From Erodium maritimum (taxonomy: Eukaryota; Streptophyta; Magnoliopsida; Geraniales; Geraniaceae), in NCBI GenBank assembly GCA_963921825.1, contig OY997589.1:77732523-77796522 (forward strand): 64,000 bases of DNA, written 5' to 3'. A program made the position numbers and the translations under genes. How positions within the stretch are numbered: the stretch's first letter is position 1; each line of letters starts with the position of its first letter. This document shows positions 21,916-31,891 of the stretch, piece by piece. The notes beneath the pieces were generated by a model. It was not told the DNA's origin and made no database searches. It saw only the letters and a list, made by a program, of their open reading frames with translations.

Positions 21916-22005
21916 GGTCCTTTGCAATCTTTAAGAAGATTGCTTTTTTTTGTGTAATTTTTTCTTCTCAGAAGTGGTTAATTTAAATATGTTTTCATCG
22001 ATCAA

Positions 22006-22275
22006 AAAAATAACAAAATGCTAGTACTGCAATGCAAGGACAGGAGAAAAAAGCCATGCATATATCAAGACTTTATAAATAGCACGTAACAACTAATCAT
22101 TAGGAGACATTTCACAGAGAAAGTAACCAAAATCATAACTTTTTTGATAAGCGATTTTTTATTTATTTTATTAAACACCCATACAATCTTCATGTTCCAA
22201 ATGTTTATTTTAGAGTTATATTGTCAAAGTGTCAAATGTTTAAACTCATATATGTTTAAATCTTTGAGTTACAGT
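22006..22275. other. AT-rich spacer
   Basis: Minus-strand reading at 22160-22141 gives CGCTTATCAAAAAAG, similar to retroposon tails elsewhere in the window. No duplication was found, so no element is called. Confidence 0.3.
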
Positions 22276-24050
22276 ATGCCTCCGAAGAACGTTTCGGTCT
22301 TCAAATTCCTCAACAAGCATGGGTAGGGAGGCAATACAGTTGAACAAGATTCCTCGGGTTTGTCAGCTGCTGGGACATCAGGGGGTAGCCATCAGTGGCC
22401 GATGAATTTGGGTGTCCTCGCAACTCCGACCGAATCTAGTGCATCGGTCCCGACCGGTTAGGACACAGCCCCTAGCATCCGCCGGTTGAAAAAGCCAAAG
22501 CGAAAATCCACGCCAAACGACGAGGATACCCCAAACGTCGAGGATACCCCAAACGCCGAGGACACCCCAAACGCTGAGGATTCCCTTGCTGAAATGGTTG
22601 GAAAGGGTAAGAAGAAGAGGGGTGGGAAGCGCGGACTTGTGACGACCGGAGTTAGCGTAAACTGGATCGTAAAAATAATAGCAAGAAAAAGTTACGGTTC
22701 AATGTGGAGACAAAATACCATGGTGTGTGAGCTTAAGGAGCACCATCTCATGATGGACATCGGGTCCATTGCTCGTAACGCTATCCCGATGGTGGGAATG
22801 TGGATAGATTTGACTGATACTGAGCGTTTGGTGTTTTGGGACCGGCTCACCGTAAGTACCGTTGAATATTATAAATTTTGTGTGGCATTGCTTTGTTGAG
22901 TTTTTATGTTATATTAGTAAGTAATGTCATATGTATATGCTTTTTGTAGGCCCTTTATGATTTTTCCACCGATCGCGAGGCTCTCCAACCGCTCGTGGTT
23001 AAAATAGAGCAGGAGGCAAAGGACAAGTACTCGGAATAGAAAAACGAGTGCAAGTCCTGGTGGACTTGGTATGAGGATGATGAGCTGAAGAAAGGAAATG
23101 ACCCGAATCTTGTCACCCCGCAAGAGTTCGTAACCCGCCCCAACGAATGGGTGAAACTCCATGCTTATTAGGATTCAGCCATAGGCAAGGTATATGTTTT
23201 ACACTATTTTTAATTTGATTTTCTCCATAATAGTCTCACATATGATGACTCTATAAATTGTAGGCCCGGGCGGAGCATGATAAGAAGGCTCGTGAACCGC
23301 ATGAATTGAAAACACGCGGGGGCAGTAGGCCCATGTACGTCTATGTAGAGTCATTCAAAGCCGGACATACTCCCGAGTCCCAATCTCCCTACTGCTGCGT
23401 TGGAATAAAGTACTTCCCAATAGACGATCCACACATACCTACCAGGATACGCGGGGTAATATTTCTATCATTTACTTGTTCTATTGCACTGTTATACTTT
23501 TTCAACTAACTGTTATCATTGCCGAATGTCATCGCATCAAAAATCCCTAGCAGCCCAAAAAAACTACCTTGTCGTAGTAGTCTCCACGCAAGAGTCGGGT
23601 GTCGATGCCACACCACTCACGCCCATTGATGAGGATGCCTTGAGATCAATGCGACCATCAAGTATATGGGTTATTCATAGGCACAATTATAGACTGGGAT
23701 CGAGAATAAACACTCGGTCAAAGGGTTTAGGGATGTTGTCGGGTCCAGTTCTATGTCCGTTGAATCTATGCAGAGGATAGGCCATCTAACCCGTCTTGTT
23801 GAGGATCAACAACATCGACTTTCTCAATTGGACAAGAAAAGAGAGCTACAATTTGCTCAAATGGTCGAGGAAAGGGAGTGTCAACTTGCTCAAATGGCCG
23901 AGGAAAAGGAAGCAAAAGGCGATCCAAGAACAATCTGAAAAAACGCAAGAGACATTGACGATAAAAGTAGGAGCGCTTATGAAAGTTTTGCAGACGCGGG
24001 GTCATACATTTCAAAACATGTTTATGTATTCAATACCAGAAATTTAACAG
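22276..24050 (+). pseudogene. En/Spm-type (Transposase_24/PF03004-like) gene remnant
   Basis: The frame starts at 22276 (MPPKNVSVFKFLNKHG) and continues after two in-frame TAG codons. An acidic repeat (EDTPNAEDTPNAED) precedes a basic stretch (GKGKKKRGGKRG). Exons separated by apparent introns (GTAAGT near 22852 to TTGTAG near 22949; GTATATG near 23191 to TTGTAG near 23264) then read ALYDFSTDREALQPLV, WWTWYEDDELKKGNDPNL, and HDKKAREPHELKTRGGSRPM, the pattern of the plant Ptta/En/Spm protein domain. A C-terminal coiled-coil segment (LVEDQQHRLSQLDKKRELQF and on) follows. Further stops and frame changes break it. CACTA-type terminal repeats were not identified. The protein class is the accessory second protein of En/Spm elements or a host relative. 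Confidence 0.6.
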
Positions 24051-24059
24051 TGGTGCACA

Positions 24060-24121
24060 GGCCCACATCCAAACCCCTTTAATAGCTCACTTGATCACAA
24101 GCCCACGTTAACGGGCTCGGC
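24060..24121 (-). ncRNA. 7SL-like RNA 5' fragment, second copy
   Basis: On the minus strand the predicted start at 24121 reads GCCGAGCCCGTTAACGTGGG and continues CTTGTGATCAAGTGAG, as in the copy at 11040. Homology between the two copies also extends about 100 bp upstream of the promoter (GGATCCAATTAAAG). No full SRP RNA is present. The copies are inverted relative to each other and differ at several positions, so they are old dispersed members. Confidence 0.4.
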
Positions 24122-24145
24122 GATTGTTTTGTCCACAACATGTCA

Positions 24146-24187
24146 ATTTATAGCATCAACCAAATACATCCTCGCCGATGTGGGACT
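24146..24187 (-). promoter_or_regulatory. USE plus TATA promoter (pol III spacing), second copy
   Basis: AGTCCCACATCG (24187-24176) is an exact match to the plant USE consensus. TATAAAT (24152-24146) lies 23 bp after it, and the predicted start at 24121 is 31 bp further, identical geometry to 10975-11040. Confidence 0.65.
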
Positions 24188-24289
24188 GGGACTAGCATAC
24201 GTTTACAACCCTATTCGGTGACAAGTTTTCACACATCTCTCTATTACTGCTCCTTCTTTAATTGGATCCTTTCTTGTATCCCGAATCAT

Positions 24290-24577
24290 ATTAGAGAGTG
24301 CAACACATAATTAAGCAAAATGCAAATCAAACAGGCCCCAAAATATAGAGATGCTTGGTGTTGTACCCCTGCAGGATTTGACCACCCGCAAGGTCACTGA
24401 GAATATGTGATTCCGTGATTTACGGGCCTAGGAGATTTTGTGAAAGTAAGTCGAGTTGGATTCCACATCCTTAACTCATTGAACCCTAATAATAAACAGT
24501 CGATATGCTGTAAAATTAAGGTTCCAGATTGGAGCTCAAATATTTTTATCATACCAAAAATTAACTAGTGCATAAAA
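24290..24577. other. Intergenic; includes paralogue of F-box downstream flank
   Basis: From about 24503 (ATATGCTGTAAAATTAAGG) to 24577 the sequence matches 58767-58858, the region just downstream of the F-box gene. The match resumes at 25373 after the retroposon and runs to about 25495. Nothing recognised at 24290-24500. Confidence 0.7.
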
Positions 24578-25372
24578 AAAAATTACGGAAACGCAGCCGC
24601 TCCCCCTCTCTTCAACCCTAGCCGTCGTCCCTTTGAGATCTCCGTTTCCTGCCGGCGACGCCATGGTCTCCGGCCATGGTCGTCGCCAGTAGGTCCTCTT
24701 GTTCTACTACTCCGTTTTCTCCGGCTTCAAACCCCACCCCCCTCGTACCCCCCTTTTCCGCTCTCTTCTCAAGGTCGGGCCGGCGCCGGATTTTCGTGTT
24801 CCGGTGTCTGTGTCCGTCTCCGACTGATGCTGTTTTGGTGCCAACGTACTTGCAAGGTGGGTCTGAGCGGTGGTGGGCAGCTCCGGCGACTCGTCACGCT
24901 GCAGATTCGGCCTGAACGGTTACCTTTAGCGGGGATCTGGTGTTCGCGTTTTCTGGATGCCTCGGGTCAAGGTCCCTTGTCAGACGGTGGCGACTCTGAT
25001 TCGGCTAGGTTTTTTCCCTTTCGTTTTTACAGCTTTTTAATAACTGCACTTGGTGCAGATTGGGTGTGCAGTAGCTGCACGGTTTGTGTGCACTAGTTGC
25101 CCGTTTGGTGTGCACTTGTTGCACGGTTTGGTGTGCACGTTATGTGGCATGGTTTGGTGTGCACGTTTGTTGCACTTTTGACGTGCACGTGTTTGCACGT
25201 TCTAGGGCGTCCTATGTACGTTCTAGTAGGGAGTTTCAGTAATATTATATTATAGGCTTTTAGTTTGGAGTCTTTAATTTTATCGTTTGCTTGTGCGCTT
25301 TCATCAGATTGTACGTATATCGCTTTGATTGATATATAAAATTGATGCCTCCCGCTTTTCGTCAAAAAAAAA
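24578..25372 (+). mobile_element. Non-autonomous LINE-like retroposon, 15-bp TSD
   Basis: Bounded by AACTAGTGCATAAAA on both sides (24563-24577 and 25373-25387), with a poly(A) tail (25364-25372). The related flank at 58848-58862 reads CCTAGTGCATGAAATTC without the insert, giving a natural empty site. The 795-bp body begins with a CCCTAGCC leader and CGGCCATGGTCGT, contains open frames of no recognised family, a tandem repeat, and ends CCCGCTTTTCGTC before the tail. No ORF2 or RRM. It must have been mobilised in trans. Confidence 0.88.
25035..25205 (+). repeat. GTGTGCACGTTGTTGCAC-type tandem repeat
   Basis: About seven imperfect units of roughly 20-25 bp around TTTGGTGTGCACGTTTGTTGCAC. Each contains the palindrome GTGCAC. 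Non-coding, inside the retroposon. Confidence 0.7.
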
Positions 25373-25505
25373 AACTAGTGCATAAAATTCAAAACAGAGG
25401 TTCCCATGATGATGATTATGAACTTAACAGCCAAATCAAGTCTCCAAACAATCATATCTTAAAACATAAACCTAATCAAATCTTAAGCATGTTCAGACTA
25501 CAAAC

Positions 25506-25634
25506 TGTTAGTAATTGGTAATCCCTTGTCATAAAATGACATAAAGAGCGTTTATTTATAGATTGTGAAGAGTTACAATAACTGAATTATAACTGAATGG
25601 TAACTACAATAATAACTACACATAACTGCTAATA
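25506..25634 (-). repeat. 3' LTR of TRIM-like element
   Basis: Matches the 5' LTR over its first part (GTAACTACAATAATAACTAC and neighbours on the plus strand at 25600-25630) and is more diverged toward its end. It preserves the site that in the other LTR was disrupted, and thus serves as an empty-site comparison for the Mutator insertion. Confidence 0.75.
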
Positions 25635-26353
25635 CTCCCCCGCAGTCGGAGCGGGAGAAAGGCGGATGCTGTGACTGGATCGAAAGTGGAATCATTATTA
25701 TGGTGTTAAATGTCCGTCGATGTAGTCGGTGTTTTGTCGAGCAGAGCGATGTAGTGGCGGAAGTCCTTCACCAAATCCATGCCTCGTAGGCAAGGAATGC
25801 AAATGTCGGTATCTAACTCGGCGTCTTCATATTTGGAGAATTAAACGAACAACAAATCTTGAAAATTCTTAACATGAAAAACTGCGAACTAAGAGCACGT
25901 TGGAGGAGATTCTTGATGCAATCCTCTTGCTCGTCGCAGCCAAGTAATGATCAGTTGATTGTATGAGATGGAAGGGAGGAGATGCGTACATTGCTCCTCT
26001 TGTTGGTGGAAGAAAGTTGATTTGGGGTGTCGTAACAAGGATGGAAAACTAAAAACAAAAAATGAAGTAAATAAAGATGTATATTGGAGATGGTGAGGTT
26101 GTTTCCGTAGCATAAAAGAAGATGGAGAGTGTTGATACTTGATTTTGGAGTGGTGTTGCTGTAGCAAAAGAAGACGAAAAAAAAAGTGAAGGAACCACAG
26201 GTACTCAGGCTCTTGGGCTCTGATACCATGTCAGATAGCGAATTGTTGTGAATCCCTTGCCAAATAATGTGGCAGAAAATATATTTATACATTATATATG
26301 AAGAGATACATAATAACTGATTTATAACTGAATGGTAACTACAATAATAACTA

Positions 26354-28054
26354 GGGTTATTATCATCCGAGTACCCTAAAAATACTTGGTTTTCATCCGA
26401 GTATCCTAAAAATACTTTGTGACATATCAGTACCCAAAACGAAACATTATTTTCAAATCAGTACCCGCCGTTAGTTTCTGTCTTTTTTCCATCCATTTTT
26501 CCATCCAAAGCATTAAAAAGTCCAAAATACCCCTCCCCAACTCTCAAATTTTCAAATCCATGCCATTGAATTTCAAATTTTCTTTTTACTTATTTATTTA
26601 TTTTATAAAAAAGAATTATTTTCTGAAAATTAATTTTATTTTTATAAAAATGATTTTTATTTTAAAAAAAATCAGTTTTATTTTCAAAAAAATCAGTTTT
26701 TATTTTTAAAAAACCAATTTTTTTTAAAATTCAATTTTTTATTTTTAAAAATCAGATTTTATTTTATAAAAATCAATTTTGTTTTATAAAATCAGTTTTT
26801 ATTTATAAAAAATCATTTTTAGTTAAAAAATTCCTTTTTTTTTTGAAAAATCTGTTTTTAATTTTAAAAAATCAGATCTATTTTTTTAAAAAAAAAACTC
26901 TATTTTTATCTAGTAATCAATTTTATTCATTTTTATTTTTTTCTCTATCAATTTTCTCAATTCTTAGTTCTTTATTATTTCGTTTTTCCTTTATTATTTT
27001 TTATGGATTCATTTTTTACTAAATATATTTATTTTATTTCCCCTTTTTCCTTTTTGTTTAACTTTTATTAACTCATTTTATTTAATTTCCACGATTTTCT
27101 TTCTCCAAATCAACAAACACCAATCCAGAACTCCTTCCTCCAAATTAATATCAACAACTCCTTTCTCCAAATCCCTTACCATACAAGTACAAATCTACAT
27201 TACACATACAACACACAATGAGAGAGATATACAAAAAGGATGGGGAAGAACATCACCTGGAACAGATCTAACAAAGAAAAAAAAATCAAAACCTCAAAAC
27301 AATCTCAAACAATCATGACCAGTATTTTTTGGGGAAATATGTAGTTAGCACAGTAGCGCAAAAAAAGAACCCAAAAAATCAATATCGATTCACCGAGTCC
27401 ATCTCGTATCTGCCATGGAGTCCGAGCTCCATCTCGGATCTATGAGTTCAATGCCGAGCTCGAGGATCTGACCTTCTTCAGGCCTGCCATGGAGTCCGAG
27501 CTCGAGGAAGAAGGTGGAGGTAGATGGAAATCGAACTCACCCGTCGTCGTTGGAAGCCCCACCTGGTTTCGAGCCCTCTTCGGCTTCGTTTCCCTTATCG
27601 GCCCGCTTTTGCTCCTTCCGAGCTTGTTGGCTTCGCTGCCCTCTAACGATTTGCTTTGATTTCATGTATATATTTCAGAGAGAGAGAGGGAGGTCTGAGG
27701 AAGAACAGAGACGAAGGCAAATCAATTTTAGGTTTTAAAGATATGATGAAATTAGTTTAGGTGTTGAAGAGATAATGAAATCAGTTTAGGTATCAAAGAT
27801 ATAAGATGAAATCATTAAAAAAATTATTTAATTAATTAGGGTTTAAAGAAATAAGGGGTATTTTGGGCATTTTCTAAAAAATAGGGTCATGTGCCAGGCA
27901 CATGACCATTTTCCATCCTAAATGGATGGAAAACTAACGGCAGGTACTGATTTGAAAATAATGTTTCTTTTTGGGTACTGATATGTCACAAAGTATTTTT
28001 AGGGTACTCGGATGAAAACCAAGTATTTTTAGGGTACTCAGATGATAATAACCC
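26354..28054. mobile_element. Non-autonomous Mutator-like element with long TIRs
   Basis: A 1701-bp element with a perfect 9-bp duplication TAATAACTA (26345-26353, 28055-28063). Termini are GGGTTATTATCATC(C/T)GAGT and its inverse; inverted-repeat similarity extends at least 150 bp and includes tandem copies of GGGTACT(C/G)GGATGAAAAC-like words. No transposase was seen; interior frames at 27410-27680 have no recognised family. The uninterrupted site is preserved in the partner LTR at 25612-25625. Confidence 0.88.
26560..26960. repeat. A/T-only palindromic low-complexity tract
   Basis: About 400 bp of alternating T-rich and A-rich runs, with a loose repeat of about 25-30 bp (AAAAATCAGTTTTTATTTTT). 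It lies inside the Mutator element and gives low-complexity F/I/K-rich frames that are not genes. Confidence 0.75.
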
Positions 28055-28079
28055 TAATAACTACACATAACTGCTAATA

Positions 28080-28352
28080 AGCTGCTCTCTGATTGATAGG
28101 TTTCAACACATAATAGGTTTCGTATACGTAATACGAACATAAATTGTTATGAGGTTCACCAAGTATCTTCCTGTTTGGGATTTGATCTTGGAGTTGAAGT
28201 TCATAATTTATCAGAGTTAAGGCAACCTAAGGCTCGGGGTTAGGGGCGTGTGGAGCGCGTTCTATTTTTCGTACCTTATGTTTTAAACCTCTAACAATTA
28301 GTTGTCAGGTTTTGAGCTTATAATTTGGGGTGTTAGACCTATGTTGTTTTGT
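28080..28352. other. Spacer, no feature recognised
   Basis: No supported coding sequence or repeat boundary other than the flanking duplications. Confidence 0.4.
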
Positions 28353-28366
28353 GCTTAATGTTTGTT

Positions 28367-29034
28367 TTTTTTTATCAGTAAAACAATGTATTGAAATGAA
28401 ACCTCTTTTGAGGCGAAAGAGGAGTTACAACGGATTCTCCTAAGAATCCCAAAAGCCCAAAGATAGACGCAACTATCTGTAAGGGGAGAGAATAAAACAT
28501 AAAAGTAACAAAGTGAAACAAAGAACACGGATTAAAGCAATAGCAACAAAACAGTCCCATAAAGCTTGGGTAGGAAACTGAAGGGCTGTAAAACACGAGG
28601 GTAAGGATCTGTCAAATTAGGTATCTTGCATCTCACGTCTCCAACCCAAACCGCAGCAATTTGAATTTGAAATAACTTGCTTAGGCCACACGTAAAGAAC
28701 CAAGAGGAGGCTGCTTGTATCAGCACAGCCAAAACCTTTAGCAACTCAGCACCCAAACTTCAGCAAGCACTAACCAACCAATTTGATCAGCAACAAGACA
28801 TCAGAACTAACCAACCAAAATGATCTTCAACAGGACAGCAGCAAAACAGAAGTAAAACAAGAAGAGTAAAGCTAATTACTGAGAAGGAACAAGGCACCTC
28901 TGCAACGAGTACAAAGGGAAGGCTACTGCAATTAGTAAACACAGAACCAAAAGAGAAGCCAGAAGAAACAAGCCAAAGGCCAAGAAGGGCCAAGGCAGGC
29001 CAAGAAAGACCAGGAACAAAACAAAACAAGCCAA
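28367..29034 (-). mobile_element. Short LINE-like retroposon, 14-bp TSD
   Basis: Flanked by GCTTAATGTTTGTT on both sides (28353-28366, 29035-29048). The minus-strand 3' end reads TTGTTTTACTGATAAAAAAAAA. The 668-bp body starts with repetitive CTTGGCC/TTGTTTTG words, has only short hydrophobic frames and no reverse transcriptase. Its tail motif TGATAAAA is shared with the retroposons at 6557 and 54358. Confidence 0.85.
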
Positions 29035-29048
29035 GCTTAATGTTTGTT

Positions 29049-29880
29049 AAATATAGATTTTTAGACCTCTTGTCATTTTGTTGCTCCTACGTCCGGGTTA
29101 TCGAGGTTCATTTTTAGAGTGCTCTTTATTATATCAGGTTGTTCTCCTTGTTGAGACCGTTTAGAGGCTGGGCTATCGTGTTAATGCTCGACTTTTGGGT
29201 CTGTAGCTAAACCATCATCACCCTGTAATCTTCTTTTACCTCATGAAAGGCTTCAATTTAGATCTTGTTTTGCTGATAAAATAATAATAATTAGGTGTCT
29301 ATACCCTTATCGTTGTAATACTTTATTATAAGGTGTTATTGTAATTTTAAGGACAGTTTAATTGTTTTTAAGATTTGACTTCATATAAGTTGATGTAAAT
29401 AATTATTATTCCTGATAACATGATGGTAATACAATTACTTCAAACATTATGATGATAACGCCAAACCCATTTTTATGTTTTAGGATTTATACAATCAGTG
29501 GAAAAGAAAACACGAATTCTTAAAACTCGAATTGAAACCATGTAATTCGATTGATCGATAATAAGAACGATGTGATAAAACATTATCTGGATTACCCCTA
29601 AAGACCACACATAACTATGGTAATGTATGTGTATGAATGTATTGTCCCGCTCTAAAGACTGACGTTTTGCTCACATTCAATTTTATCAAACACTATTCTG
29701 TACTACCCTTAGTCTTCTGTTGCAACGAGTGCACAAGCTCAAATATAATAATAATATTGTCCAAAATCAATCGACTTGGAATAAGGTGCTTTGAGCTTCA
29801 TCGATGATAGGGGAACATAGCTAAGGGTATTATTTGACGTTTTATAGCTCCTCTTCTTTGAATCGTGCCTCCCTAGGATT
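29049..29880. other. Intergenic, no feature recognised
   Basis: AT-rich sequence with no supported gene. Confidence 0.4.
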
Positions 29881-30740
29881 TTGTTAAACCTTAGAGTCAC
29901 TCAAGATGTTATGACTTGTTAACTGACATCTTGTTTTTACCAACAGAAAAATAAATCATAATCAATAAGAAAGCATACACAATGACACTAGATTGATTAC
30001 CCAGTTCGGTGCATCATCACCTACGTCTGGGGGCACTCTGCTAGTGGAAATGTTTTCATTATGAAGTAATCAATCAACATACAAGTTATCAGATCCTCCA
30101 GATCAACCTATGTTATTGTTACAAAGTGACAAGCCTAAAACAGAGTCTCCCCTTGAACCTAAGATCTCATCTCAGTTCCACACTACGAGCTCTTCAGTGT
30201 CGGATTGATCTTGTTCTTCAAAGGTAGGTGTGACGCTTCAATCGTCACCACATAACTCTACTACTTGTTCAGTTATGAAATACAATATGAGCATACAACG
30301 TTCCCCTTAGTTTAGTTCATTTGAAATCCCAACACGCTTAGGAATCCAAACTCATAAACCAAGAGCAAGGAACAACAATCCTTAAGGACACAGACGAAAG
30401 GACACTGCTCATAGTATATTCTCAGAATATTGCAACTGATCCGAATTGAGCTTGAATAATTATCTCAGTATATATAGCTCTGATTCACCCTTGTATCGAG
30501 CCTCCTAGGGTTTCCAAACCTCTAGAGTCATGATCAGGGAAAATCTCTTAGCCTCCTTGTTTTAGAGACTTTCTAAAGTAGAGAAGATATCTACTAAAGA
30601 CGTATTTTTAAACTAAGAAACAAATTTGTTAACCGGATCAGGATGGATGCGCACTCGTAACACACGTAACACACTTGCTCCATGTTGACATCTTGATGGA
30701 CATGCTTACTAACTTTGATACCGATAATACACAGATAATG
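29880..30740. repeat. Possible LTR-derived sequence
   Basis: The segment CCAGTTCGGTGCATCATCAC followed by CTACGTCTGGGGG (30001-30033) resembles a conserved stretch in LTRs of some plant copia elements, and a copia coding relic follows at 30870. No paired LTR, primer site or duplication was found, so this is tentative. Confidence 0.3.
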
Positions 30741-30869
30741 CCTAATGACATCCTCGTTAACATCTTGTTGTGAAGAACCCAATTACAGATGTGTTGCAGT
30801 TGTTCCCCATGCTTTCATCATTTTTAAAATTAGGATATTTATATATCACGCCTCTATCAATTTCATCGG

Positions 30870-31131
30870 GGTGCAACCTTCTATGTTCTTTGTTACGTCA
30901 AAAGTTGTTTGGGGGTATAAGTTGTTCTTCTCTGTTGATAACCTACTAACTCTATGAGTATATTGAGATGCTGATTGGGCAAGATGCTCGATACTCGAAA
31001 GTCTATTACTGCTTATATCATGTTTCTTGTCTCATTTCCAGTCGTTAGACGATATAAGAAACATATCGTTGTATCTTGTTCATCGACGAAGGCCAAATAT
31101 AGTCATGGTAGTCGTCAACCGAAAGATAGTT
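30870..31131 (+). pseudogene. Decayed copia RNase H, left portion
   Basis: With one frame change the plus strand reads VWGYKLFFSVDN, DADWARC, then MLDTRKSITAYIMFLVSFP and HIVVSCSSTKAKYS, matching the start of copia RNase H (D-A-D-W-A, D-T-R-R-S-T-T-G-Y, S-S-T-E-A-E-Y). It ends exactly at the TAGTT duplication where the gypsy element at 31132 begins and continues at 54159. It is therefore the insertion target and the oldest layer of the nest. Confidence 0.75.
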
Positions 31132-31891
31132 TGTCACGCCCCAAATCCGGTATTGACCGGACCCGAGACGCGACTTAGTGAATTTCAATTAAAAGTAATT
31201 TAAGACAAATAATAGCTGATAAAGATAATAACGTAAAAACACGAGTTAGAGTTTCTGAGTCCTACGCTCAGTAAAATACATAAGTCCGAAATAACCATTC
31301 GTCACTACGAAAATAATAAGTGAACCTAAACCCGGACCCTCGCTAGCCCCATGCTCTGCGATGTCCTCAACTCCAAGTCATGACCACTACCTGTAGAAAA
31401 CACGGTAAAATAGGGGGGTGAGCTTGGCGCTCAGTAGGGAAAAACCGTCAAACCACCTTATCTCGAAGTCACCAAAATGCAGTTCCATAATTTAAAATAT
31501 AAGAAAAGTTTTAACATAATACGACATTTAAACCAAGTAAAAGCCAGGACTCCTCTTTAAACTCGAACACTCAATGTCCAACTATACCAGCACCATTCCA
31601 CACAACGCCTATCCCGAGGCCACACCACGGAACAACCCGAACACAAATTCCCCAATACATAGTTAACGACACTCACAAGTACAATCATGAACAAATTAAG
31701 CAAGACGTTCTTAGCACACACTCATAACCAAGGAAAACACCCAAGGTCACAACACAGAAAGACACATTCAATTCAGGCAATATCAACTTCACCAATCGTA
31801 ACCGTTGCACAGTCTAAGGAGCAACCCTCTCGGCCCGGCGTAGCCGTACGCAACTTCCCCAACACAAAGTCGGGATAGGCGGTCGACCTCA

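Larger units (their letters stand above)
19690..22005 (+). mobile_element. Non-coding LINE-like retroposon with minisatellites
   Basis: The leader CCCTAGCCCCC and CGGCCATGGTCGT (19700-19770) resemble those of the retroposon at 24578-25372, and the 3' end TTCATCGATCAAAAAAATAAC is LINE-like. The 2.3-kb body has no recognisable reverse transcriptase or ORF1; instead it has three separate tandem-repeat blocks. A clear target-site duplication was not found, so both ends, especially the left, are approximate. Confidence 0.45.
25506..28079 (-). mobile_element. TRIM-like LTR retrotransposon, LTR split by a Mutator element
   Basis: On the minus strand a 5' LTR runs 28079-26229 (141 bp once the 26354-28063 insertion is removed), starts TATTAGCAGTTATGTG and ends TCTGACA. 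TGGTATCAGAGC (26228-26217), the initiator-Met-tRNA primer site, follows at once. A 594-bp internal region without coding capacity ends in the purine tract GACTGCGGGGGAG (25647-25635), and the 3' LTR is 25634-25506 (129 bp). Small LTRs and no coding region define TRIM/small LARD elements. Flanks CAAAC and AGCTG do not match, so no target duplication is visible. Confidence 0.8.

Noticed and set aside
21528-21986. 152-codon cysteine/valine-rich frame
   Set aside because: Produced by the 27-bp tandem repeat; two frames give equally long repetitive peptides.
26419-26709. 96-codon F/K/I-rich frame
   Set aside because: Low-complexity A/T tract inside the Mutator element.
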